NCBI GenBank assembly: GCA_946625485.1
Contig: CAMOTB010000004.1
Span: forward strand, 1 to 49,874
Direction of reading: 5' to 3'
Source: an uncultured Bacteroidales bacterium
GTDB lineage: Bacteria > Bacteroidota > Bacteroidia > Bacteroidales > UBA932
Length of the DNA stretch: 49,874 bases
In this document: one piece after another, positions 9,038 to 16,622 of the stretch
Numbering within the stretch: position 1 is the first letter of the stretch
Layout of the letters: each line of letters begins with the position of its first letter
Translations under genes and position numbers: made by a program
Notes under the pieces: generated by a model
Seen by the model: only the letters and a program-made list of their open reading frames with translations
Database searches by the model: none
Told to the model about the DNA's origin: nothing

Positions 9038-10483
9038 CTAACAGGAAAAATGGCTCACAAGATAATACACGGCGCAGACAATGGTCACTACGATTGTGAC
9101 TGACATCGCCAGGTTCCACCAGAAACGCTTCCTTCCCCGCGGCATGTCTTCCTTGAGATACTTGGAAGAGTTGTTGAGCAGGAAAAAGCCCAGGTAAGCA
9201 ACGGGCAGGACGATCAGCGTAAGCGCGGAAGTGGGAATGACGATCCAGGTCCCGATAGATGACCAGAATATGGCTCCCAACACGCCCACGGATGGGATCA
9301 AGGTGCACAGGCGATACTTCCAGCCTTCAGCGGGAATTCCGAACAGTTCCGTCGCGGCAAAGCCGCAGACGACCATGTGCATCGTGATGGCATTGAAACA
9401 CATACCCACGATACCGAGGCCGAAGATCAGCCGGGAGACGACATGCGGTAGTCCCGCTGCCTCCAACATGCTGGCTGCCGCTATCGGCGAGATGCTGGTG
9501 GCGCCCGAAGACAGGAATTCTTCGGTATGGAGAGTGGACCCGGCGGCGATGATCATCAGCGACGTGGCGACTGTATAAGGAATCAGCATGCCGGTCACCA
9601 GATCGAACTTGGCCAGGCCCTTGTACTCCTTGGTCCATCCTTTCGCCAGGAACGAATACCCATACAGGAAGGTCATGTTGATGCCGACGGCCGCGCTGAG
9701 CGAGGCGACGAAAATACTGAAACCCTGGTGGCCTTCCGGCACGTTGAAATGGAACCCGCCGTCGAAGGAGAATGGGATGAATCCCCGACCGACCGCGCGC
9801 CAGTCGATGGCCCCGTTCACGCTGCACACGATGACGACGAGAGCGAACGCGAAGATAATGAACCAGATGATGCCTTTGATGATACGCTCGATCAGCCGGA
9901 CACCCTTTCCCCCCTTGCCGTAATTCCAGACCACCTTGCAAGCCAAGGCGAACACGACGAACGCCAGGCCTAGCAGGACGACGGTCTGCAGCGGGCTGCC
10001 GGACGCGATGCGGAATCCGCCCACGGTCTCCAGCATGTCCAACGTCATCCCGGTGATTAGGGAATATTGGGAGAAATGCCACACGACAGTGGCAAGGATC
10101 GTACAGATTGCCCACCCCCAGGCAACGGGCTTCCCCACGTAAGTGCACATCGCCCGGAACGGGCGCTCCCCGGTAGAGAGTGTCTGGTAGGCAAGGGCGT
10201 AAAGCATCACGATGCCGAGCAGGATCGCGACAGGCTGGACCCACAGCATCTGATAGCCGAGATAGGCTCCGGAATACAGGGAGGCGATGGCGCTGCCGCC
10301 GCCGAGGGTCATGGCGCTCTGCATCCATCCCGGACCGGATTTGGAGAAATACCATTTCAGCTTTTTCCAGCCGCCCTGGGACTGGAGCGCACGCAATTGC
10401 TCGACCTCCCGGCGAACCAGTTCAGGATCTCCAGTCTTGTACATCGGGACATTGCCCGTATTTGCCCTTTCCTGTGACATCAC
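9038..10483 (-). CDS. Nramp-superfamily membrane transporter lacking the metal-binding motifs
   Basis: This is a 481-residue protein with about eleven hydrophobic segments after a hydrophilic N-terminus. SKSGPGWMQSAMTL and GAYLGYQMLWVQPVAILLG match the Nramp TM1-TM2 layout. The canonical TM1 DPGN is replaced by LGGGS (60-64), and the TM6 MPH preceding NLYLHS is replaced by NMT before FLYGYS (269-277). These residues bind the metal ion in true Nramp proteins, so divalent-metal transport is unlikely. It lies three bases after the Gfo/Idh stop and directly abuts the isomerase start, inside a glycan operon. Import of a sugar or keto-sugar across the inner membrane is the natural guess. Automatic annotation would probably call it a metal transporter. 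Confidence 0.8.
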   Translation of the reverse strand: MMSQERANTGNVPMYKTGDPELVRREVEQLRALQSQGGWKKLKWYFSKSGPGWMQSAMTLGGGSAIASLYSGAYLGYQMLWVQPVAILLGIVMLYALAYQTLSTGERPFRAMCTYVGKPVAWGWAICTILATVVWHFSQYSLITGMTLDMLETVGGFRIASGSPLQTVVLLGLAFVVFALACKVVWNYGKGGKGVRLIERIIKGIIWFIIFAFALVVIVCSVNGAIDWRAVGRGFIPFSFDGGFHFNVPEGHQGFSIFVASLSAAVGINMTFLYGYSFLAKGWTKEYKGLAKFDLVTGMLIPYTVATSLMIIAAGSTLHTEEFLSSGATSISPIAAASMLEAAGLPHVVSRLIFGLGIVGMCFNAITMHMVVCGFAATELFGIPAEGWKYRLCTLIPSVGVLGAIFWSSIGTWIVIPTSALTLIVLPVAYLGFFLLNNSSKYLKEDMPRGRKRFWWNLAMSVTIVVTIVCAVYYLVSHFSC

Positions 10484-10486
10484 ACG

Positions 10487-11668
10487 TTACAAGTTAGTAA
10501 TGGCAACCTCCGCTCCGCCCCGCTGGGCGGAAAGATAACCGGCGTAGATCGTCGCGATGGTATCAGACGCCAACTGGCTGTTGCTCTCGACGAAAGCGTC
10601 TTCTGCGACAGCTTTGTAAAAAGCCTCCAACTCATGCTGATAGCCCAGATACCACCCTTCGTCGGGGGCGATCTCGGACCAGCCCGCCTTCGTCTCTATC
10701 TTCTCCACGACATAGACGTCGTCGTAGATGGAAGCCTCGGGCGTAAAGGTCTGCATTGTATTGTTGTGGCTCATATTGCAGAGCGTGCGGTGATTGTTCG
10801 CATTGACGCGGATCCAGTTGTTGGTTCCGCCCAGGCTCAGTTCGTTGGCGATCAGGTCGGCGACGGTGCCGTCTTCGAAGACAACATGGATCAGGGCGAA
10901 ATCTTCTGTATCTTTATAAGTCGTCTTGAGATAACCCTTATCCACGAACCCGTCCATCCGTGTCATCGCATGGGTGCGGGCCGACACGGCCACAGGGCGG
11001 ATCGCCCTTCCCAGCCGGGTGCGCCCTTCGACGCCCTTCAGATAGAGGGCGGCGGTGAGGGGATGACAACCTTTGCCGATGAGGGAGCCTCCTCCGGACA
11101 GTTTCCACTGGCCGTATGCCAGGGAATGGGAGCCGGAATGGGACTGCTCACCATTGATCCAGAGAATCTGGGCACCGGTCTTTTCGATGATTTCGCGTTC
11201 TTTTTGCACGGGGGGCGCATAGACCCAGTTCTCCGCATAGAAAATCTTACCTGCGCTGTGCTTTTCGGCCTCGAGCACCTGCGCACAACTCTGCAGGGCG
11301 GCCTTCAGGCCGACTTCCCGGTCGAAGGTGTCGCCACAGAAATCCTCGCTTCCGTCGCCGAAATAGCCGGTGAAAGGCTTCTCGACGATTGCATTCTTAC
11401 CCTTATTCAAGATTTGGATGGCGATGGGTGCGTGCGTGACGGGAGGCGTGCAGACGTGCAGTACGTCCGCGGCATCGATGAGCGCATCCAACGAATCGAA
11501 CGTGGGGATCCCCCGTTCTTTCGCAAAGGACTCCATCCCGGCCTTGTCGGCCGAATAGACGCCGGCGACCTCAACCTTGGCGCTGACGACGTGCTGCAGC
11601 GCACGATAATGGAACGCGGCTGCAAAGCCGGATCCCACAAAACCACATCTGATTGTCTTCTTTTGCAT
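10487..11668 (-). CDS. Gfo/Idh/MocA-family NAD(P)-dependent oxidoreductase
   Basis: The protein has 393 residues. The N-terminal Rossmann fold shows CGFVGSGFAAAFHYRAL as the dinucleotide-binding motif and NAIVEKPF as the family EKP motif with its lysine. The C-terminal alpha/beta domain is complete. There is no signal peptide, so it is cytoplasmic; many Bacteroidetes relatives are Tat-exported. The family oxidises or reduces sugar hydroxyls, often at C3. It lies 17 bases after susD and 3 bases before the Nramp-like transporter. With the DUF1080 protein and the TIM-barrel enzyme it points to 3-keto-sugar metabolism. The exact substrate and direction are not visible. Confidence 0.9.
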   Translation of the reverse strand: MQKKTIRCGFVGSGFAAAFHYRALQHVVSAKVEVAGVYSADKAGMESFAKERGIPTFDSLDALIDAADVLHVCTPPVTHAPIAIQILNKGKNAIVEKPFTGYFGDGSEDFCGDTFDREVGLKAALQSCAQVLEAEKHSAGKIFYAENWVYAPPVQKEREIIEKTGAQILWINGEQSHSGSHSLAYGQWKLSGGGSLIGKGCHPLTAALYLKGVEGRTRLGRAIRPVAVSARTHAMTRMDGFVDKGYLKTTYKDTEDFALIHVVFEDGTVADLIANELSLGGTNNWIRVNANNHRTLCNMSHNNTMQTFTPEASIYDDVYVVEKIETKAGWSEIAPDEGWYLGYQHELEAFYKAVAEDAFVESNSQLASDTIATIYAGYLSAQRGGAEVAITNL

Positions 11669-11685
11669 GGTTCGTCCGCTTTAAA

Positions 11686-13461
11686 TCAATTAAATCCCGG
11701 ATTCTGCTCCATCTTTCTATCGATGTTGGCATCAATTACGTTCTGGGGCACAGGGTAATAGTAGTCACGCTCGGTCATGCCGGCGTCCTTCTTGTTACGG
11801 GCTTTGATCCAGGTGACAAAATCAGCCGGTGCGAGGGTGCGCTGCAGGGTGTAGCGGCGCTGCTCCTCGCCGAGCAGTTCGCGGGAGCGCTCTTCCAGGA
11901 TCAGGCTTAGGGAGACATCCCCTGCCGATACGTTCAAGGCGTGTGCTCGGTTGCGCAGCGCATTGATGTCATCCGCCGCAGCGATAGCGTCCCCGAGTTT
12001 GAAATTGGCCTCGGCACGCAGGAGATAGGTTTCCGCCAGACGCAGGAAGACCTGGTCCTGGTGAGACTCATTCGCCTTGGGATATCCCGGATCGCAGTAA
12101 TTGTATTTGAGGATGAAGGGCCAGTTGCTGCTGTCGCCTTCCGAAGATCCGGATTTGAGTCCGGAGAAAGAGTCCATGCAGCTCTTGGCGACGAGTCCGG
12201 CGTCAGCCGCCTTGCTGCAGCCGATATACACGGTGTCGCCCACGGCAAACAGCTGCCCGGTCTTGGCGTTGACCCCCTTGTTGGAAATGACGTCCTGGTT
12301 TCCGATGATAAAGTATTTGGCGATGGCATACTCGTCGCCGCGCTGATCCCGGAAGCCGTGGGCGACGTCGCTGGACGCATCGTAGAGTTCGAGCGCCCAC
12401 TTGGTCGTCGCCGTCCGGGCGAATCCGCGTCCGCCGCGGCTCTCGTCCATGTAGGACAACTCAACACCCGTAGCGACCTTGCCGTTGCCATCAAATTTCG
12501 GCTTGAAGGAGAAACGCATCAGGTTGTCGCCTCCGCCCACGGAGGTCTGGTCCCACTGGAGCACCCAGAGGGCCTCGGTGTTGCCCGATTCGATGTTGAC
12601 GTTCTCCGGAGCGAACTGGTCCATGAATGCGCTGCCCTTGCCGGAGCCCATGCGGTCGGTGATGAGTGCATGGGGGCCCTGGGTGATACAGGCATCGGCG
12701 GCATCACGCGCTTTGGAGAGCAGTTCGGTGTCGTAATTGTCGATGCCCGCCTGGGCAAGGTACATTTCGGCAAGATAAGTATAGGCGGCTCCCTTGCCGG
12801 CCCGGCCTGGCTGGACGGGAGTCCAGGGCAGATGCTCCACGGCAAACTTGAGGTCCTCGATGATGAAATCACGGACGGCGGACACCGGCTCCCGGGTGTA
12901 ATCCGTGCGGAACGTATCGCCCGTCACCTCGACCTTGACCAGCGGGACGGGGCCCCACATATAACTCAGGTGGCGGTAGGCCCAGGCCCGGATGAGGCGT
13001 GCCTCCGCTTCGACGCGTTCTTTGACGCCGGTCTTCCAGGTGAATTCCGCCTTGTCGGCGTAAGCGATGACCGTGTTGGCCGAAAGGACCACGTTGTACA
13101 GCCAGGAGAAAACGCTGGCAAGGCTCTTGTCGGTCGCGACGTTGGCCGTCGCCCAATCCTTGAAGATGGCGGAGAATTCGCCGGCTGCGCCGGCTCCGCA
13201 AGTATAATTGTCCGTTCCTCCGGTGTACATCAAGGCACGCAGGCCGGTGTCACCGAATGAATCGGTATGGCCATAGCCCTCCCGCTCGCAGCGGACGAGG
13301 GAGTACAGGCCGTTGAGTCCCAGTTCGAAACCGACCTCGTCGACATACAGGTTCTCGGCCGTCATTTCGGTCTTGGGCATTTCTTCCAGCATCTTTTCGC
13401 TGCAGGAAACCATCGCCAGCAGGGCGGCGACAAATCCAAACAATGCAACTATCTTTTTCAT
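11686..13461 (-). CDS. susD: SusD/RagB-family outer-membrane glycan-binding lipoprotein
   Basis: A protein of 591 residues from the ATG at 13461; the ORF track begins 33 bases earlier, inside the end of susC. The chosen start gives a good lipoprotein signal (LLAMVSC, Cys20), lies 19 bases after the susC stop, and follows a purine-rich GGAGGAAACAAG. The region YVDEVGFELGLNGLYSLV and the C-terminal FLRLAETYLLRAEANFKLGD are typical of SusD. It forms the lid over the SusC channel and captures oligosaccharides at the surface. The symbol is used in the family sense; the substrate is not starch by any evidence here. Confidence 0.93.
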   Translation of the reverse strand: MKKIVALFGFVAALLAMVSCSEKMLEEMPKTEMTAENLYVDEVGFELGLNGLYSLVRCEREGYGHTDSFGDTGLRALMYTGGTDNYTCGAGAAGEFSAIFKDWATANVATDKSLASVFSWLYNVVLSANTVIAYADKAEFTWKTGVKERVEAEARLIRAWAYRHLSYMWGPVPLVKVEVTGDTFRTDYTREPVSAVRDFIIEDLKFAVEHLPWTPVQPGRAGKGAAYTYLAEMYLAQAGIDNYDTELLSKARDAADACITQGPHALITDRMGSGKGSAFMDQFAPENVNIESGNTEALWVLQWDQTSVGGGDNLMRFSFKPKFDGNGKVATGVELSYMDESRGGRGFARTATTKWALELYDASSDVAHGFRDQRGDEYAIAKYFIIGNQDVISNKGVNAKTGQLFAVGDTVYIGCSKAADAGLVAKSCMDSFSGLKSGSSEGDSSNWPFILKYNYCDPGYPKANESHQDQVFLRLAETYLLRAEANFKLGDAIAAADDINALRNRAHALNVSAGDVSLSLILEERSRELLGEEQRRYTLQRTLAPADFVTWIKARNKKDAGMTERDYYYPVPQNVIDANIDRKMEQNPGFN

Positions 13462-13480
13462 CTTGTTTCCTCCCTGTTCA

Positions 13481-16435
13481 TCAGAAATTAACATTCAGTC
13501 CAAACACGAACTCCCGCTGCAGCGGCTTCGCCCGCTGCTCGTCCAATTCGGGATCCATGCCGGTATAGTCCGTGAAAGTCAGCAGGTTCTTGGCGTTGAA
13601 ATACACTTTCGCGCCGGACATACCCAGCTTTCCGGCCACCTTACCCGGCAGGCTGTAGGACAGCATCAGGTCCTTGACCCGCCAGAAATCGGCTTTCTGG
13701 TAGTAGGACGGGGTGATGGTCTTGGAGGCTATATACTGGTTGGCGTTCTTGTTGACGGACCAGTAATCATAGTCCGGATCGTCCGCCGACCAATAGTGGC
13801 GCTTGACATAGACGTTCTTGGCATAGAAGGGATTGGCCTTGACCATGCCGAGCATGCCATACAGATAAACGGACAATTCGAAGCGGCGGTAGGTGAAGGT
13901 GTTGTTGAGGCTCCAGGTGAAATCGGGTTCGGGCGAGCCGATGACCTGACGGTCGCCGGCATCATAGACGAAGTTGTTGTTGACGTCGTCATATTTGGCA
14001 TATCCGGGCTGGGCACCGTACTTCGCGGCGGAAGCGCTCTCCGCAGCCTGCCAGACACCGGTGATATAGTAATCGAAGTTGGTCTTGACAGGGAAGCCGA
14101 TGAACCACTTGTTGTCGATGTCATCCTCCTGATTGCCGTAAAGGTCACGGATGCGCGTCTTGTAGTAGGCAAGGTTGACCGTCGTCTTCCACGAGAAGTC
14201 CTTCTTGGAGATGTTGGTAGAGGTCAGGGACAATTCTACGCCCCGGTTGTCGGTGCGCCCGATGTTCTGGTAAATGGAGGTAATGCCGTTGACCGGGGAG
14301 ATCGAGCGCTTGAGCAGGAGGTCACGCGACTCGTTGTAGTAGACGTTGAACTCACCGGTGATGCGCGACTTGAACATAGCGAAATCAAGACCTGCGTTGC
14401 GGGAAACCGTCTTCTCCCAAGAAAGACTCGGTGTGCCGAGCGAGCCGGGCGTGTATCCGACGGCCAGGCTGGTGCCGTTCATGTAAGCGTTGTCCGTCAT
14501 CTTGGAGATGGACTGGAAAGGGGAGATTGCCTGATTGCCGTTGCTGCCGTAGGACAGCTTCAGTTTCAACTGGTTGAAGACATCTTTTGCTCCCGCAAAG
14601 AAAGGCTCGTTGGCGATATTCCAACCCAGGGCGACGGACGGGAAGATGCCCCATTTGTTATTCTCGCCGAAACCGGAATAGCCGTCCCGGCGGATTGTGG
14701 CGGTCAGCAGATAACGGCTATCGTAGGAATAGTTCAGGCGCGCCATCTGGGAAATCAGGGACGTATCGGTCTCGTCGAACTGGGGGATGACCCTGCCCGC
14801 TTGCGAAATGGCATACCAGGAAAGCAAGTCATTGGTGAAATTCTCACCCTCGATGATCTTCGTCCGGTTGTTGGTATACTCATAGCCATACAACAGCGTC
14901 AGGAACAAGTGATGGCGGCCGAATTCCCGGTCGAAGTTGACGAGGTTCTCGATCAGGTAGTAGGATTTACCCTTGTCAGCCATACTGCCCCATCCGTTTG
15001 TGCTGGTGGAGGCGGCCGTATTGAGGCCCTGGTACTCGTTGTGGTTCTGGAAGAAACGCTGGTAGCCGGTGTTGAGGGTGTAACTCAGTCCCTTGGTAAT
15101 CGTCGCCTTGAGGGAGTTGTTCGTCGCCACGCGGAACGACTTGTTCTCGTCGTCGTAGAGCTTGGACTCGATCGGGTTGATGCGCTTCTCGTTGGATGGG
15201 TCGGGATGAATGTTGATCGAACCATCTTCGTTGAAAGGGCGCAGGAGGGGCGACTTGTTGAACGCATCCGTGAAGCGCGGACTCGCTCCGCTGTTGTCGG
15301 CTCCCATCAGTTGGGTGGAGGTATTGAAGGTCAGCCACTTGGCCAGACTGACGGTCATGTTCAGCCGGAACGACAGTTTCTTATACTGGTCGTTGGTCAC
15401 GATACCCTTGGTCTGCAGATAACTGACCGTCGAATTGTACTTGACCGCCTTGACGCCGCCGGATGCGGAAACGCTGTGGGACGTGCTGTATCCGGTACGG
15501 GTGATGAGATCCCGCCAGTTCCAGTTTTTCCAACTTCCGTCATTGTAGACGGCAAGTTCGGAGTCCGACAAGAAGGCTTCGGGATCCTCATCCCCTTCGT
15601 CCGCCCAGGTCTTCTTGAAATCGTAGTAATCCTGGCCGTCCATCATGTCAGGATAGTTGGCGACCTTCTGGATGGAAAAGTAGCCGTTATAGCGGATGCT
15701 GGCCTTGCCCTCGCTCCCCTTGCGCGTATTGATAAGAATGACGCCGTTGCTGGCGCGCGAGCCGTAGATGGCGGCCGCCGATGCATCCTTGAGGACCTCG
15801 ATAGACTCAACGTCGACCGTGGCGATGTCGGAGACGGACCCGTAGTACGGCACCCCGTCCAGGATCAGGAGCGGATCGTTGCTGGCAGAAATCGAGTTGC
15901 GCCCCCGGATCAGCATCAAGCCGCTCTGGCCTTCGGGATTAGCGCCGGCCTCGGTTGTCATCACCGTCAGGCCGGGAACGGAGCCCTGGATCATTTGGGC
16001 CACGTCGGTGACGGTATTGGACTCGATCCGGTCGCGGCTCACGGAGCCGACGGCACCGGTGATGTCGCTCTTCCGCTGCGTACCGTAACCGACGACCACG
16101 ATCTCGTCCAGAAGCAGTTTGTCTTCATAAAGCCGGACGACCACATCCGTTCCGGATGCGGGAATCGCGCTTTCGGTATAACCGAGCAGGGAGAAACGGA
16201 TCAGGTTGTCGGCTTTCGCGACAGAAATGGAAAAACGGCCATCTGCCCCTGTCACGGCGTATGCGCCAGAAGGCTCGGCCGTACAAACAACCGCCTCGAG
16301 GGGGGTTTCCGTGTCACCTTCATACACAATCCCGGTCACAACCTTTCCGCTGCGGTTCTGCGCAAAAACAGAAACAGTCAGCAGCAAAGATAAGACCCCG
16401 ATGGAAAGTCTGAAATGCTTCATTTTGGATATCAT
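13481..16435 (-). CDS. susC: SusC/RagA-family TonB-dependent outer-membrane transporter
   Basis: The product has 984 residues with a signal peptide (LSIGVLSLLLTVSVFAQ). A carboxypeptidase-regulatory-like domain follows (about 30-110). The plug domain carries DEIVVVGYGTQRKSDITGAV, the SusC signature, and LMLIRGRNSISASNDPLLIL. The rest is a 22-strand barrel ending in EFVFGLNVNF. There is no STN domain, so signalling to an anti-sigma factor is not expected, in keeping with the LacI regulator. An in-frame ATG at 16423 is an equally good start. It is the first gene of the seven-gene operon, with a strong promoter and candidate operator upstream. Confidence 0.95.
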   Translation of the reverse strand: MISKMKHFRLSIGVLSLLLTVSVFAQNRSGKVVTGIVYEGDTETPLEAVVCTAEPSGAYAVTGADGRFSISVAKADNLIRFSLLGYTESAIPASGTDVVVRLYEDKLLLDEIVVVGYGTQRKSDITGAVGSVSRDRIESNTVTDVAQMIQGSVPGLTVMTTEAGANPEGQSGLMLIRGRNSISASNDPLLILDGVPYYGSVSDIATVDVESIEVLKDASAAAIYGSRASNGVILINTRKGSEGKASIRYNGYFSIQKVANYPDMMDGQDYYDFKKTWADEGDEDPEAFLSDSELAVYNDGSWKNWNWRDLITRTGYSTSHSVSASGGVKAVKYNSTVSYLQTKGIVTNDQYKKLSFRLNMTVSLAKWLTFNTSTQLMGADNSGASPRFTDAFNKSPLLRPFNEDGSINIHPDPSNEKRINPIESKLYDDENKSFRVATNNSLKATITKGLSYTLNTGYQRFFQNHNEYQGLNTAASTSTNGWGSMADKGKSYYLIENLVNFDREFGRHHLFLTLLYGYEYTNNRTKIIEGENFTNDLLSWYAISQAGRVIPQFDETDTSLISQMARLNYSYDSRYLLTATIRRDGYSGFGENNKWGIFPSVALGWNIANEPFFAGAKDVFNQLKLKLSYGSNGNQAISPFQSISKMTDNAYMNGTSLAVGYTPGSLGTPSLSWEKTVSRNAGLDFAMFKSRITGEFNVYYNESRDLLLKRSISPVNGITSIYQNIGRTDNRGVELSLTSTNISKKDFSWKTTVNLAYYKTRIRDLYGNQEDDIDNKWFIGFPVKTNFDYYITGVWQAAESASAAKYGAQPGYAKYDDVNNNFVYDAGDRQVIGSPEPDFTWSLNNTFTYRRFELSVYLYGMLGMVKANPFYAKNVYVKRHYWSADDPDYDYWSVNKNANQYIASKTITPSYYQKADFWRVKDLMLSYSLPGKVAGKLGMSGAKVYFNAKNLLTFTDYTGMDPELDEQRAKPLQREFVFGLNVNF

Positions 16436-16461
16436 AGCGTTTTACTTGGTTATTGTCTTTT

Positions 16462-16497
16462 CTGTGCGAAACTGTGTATAATTTCAAAATTGCACAC
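16462..16497. promoter_or_regulatory. Candidate LacI operator in the susC leader
   Basis: CTGTGC-N4-CTGTGT (16462-16477) matches the motif at the lacI promoter (CTGTGC-N4-CTGTGC, 687-702) in sequence and spacing. It overlaps an imperfect 24-bp palindrome, GTGTATAATTTCAAAATTGCACAC (16474-16497), with 9 of 12 pairs matching. Both lie just downstream of the susC -7 box, where a bound repressor would block transcription. A single GCACAG half-site follows the divergent -7 box at 16599-16604. The role is inferred from position and recurrence. Confidence 0.5.
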
Positions 16498-16504
16498 TTT
16501 TTGG

Positions 16505-16535
16505 CAAATGTATATAATTTATTTAGATTGTCAAA
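16505..16535 (-). promoter_or_regulatory. susC operon promoter
   Basis: Read on the minus strand, TTTG (16532-16535) and TACATTTG (16505-16512) are separated by 19 bases. This is the Bacteroidetes primary sigma factor pattern. Transcription should begin near 16498, leaving a leader of about 60 bases that carries the candidate operator. Confidence 0.75.
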
Positions 16536-16567
16536 ACATTATGTAAATAAATATTTTTTGATTTTTC

Positions 16568-16599
16568 TTTGGGGATTTGATGCAGGTTTGTTAGATTTG
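16568..16599 (+). promoter_or_regulatory. Promoter of the DUF1080-VOC gene
   Basis: TTTG (16568-16571), 20 bases, then TAGATTTG (16592-16599) is an exact match to the Bacteroidetes -33/-7 pattern. The -7 box runs straight into GCACAGTACACA, sharing ATTTGCACAG with the lacI promoter. The ATG lies 23 bases further on. The promoter is divergent from susC, so both units can be controlled from one region. Confidence 0.75.
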
Positions 16600-16622
16600 C
16601 ACAGTACACATTTACACACATT

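Noticed and set aside
9038-10483. Divalent-metal (Mn/Fe) transporter annotation
   Set aside because: DPGN and MPH are both replaced, and the gene sits in a carbohydrate operon.
13313-16393. 1026-residue plus-strand ORF antisense to susC
   Set aside because: It is a shadow frame created by GC-rich codon use. The susC frame has clear domains, a signal peptide and a promoter.
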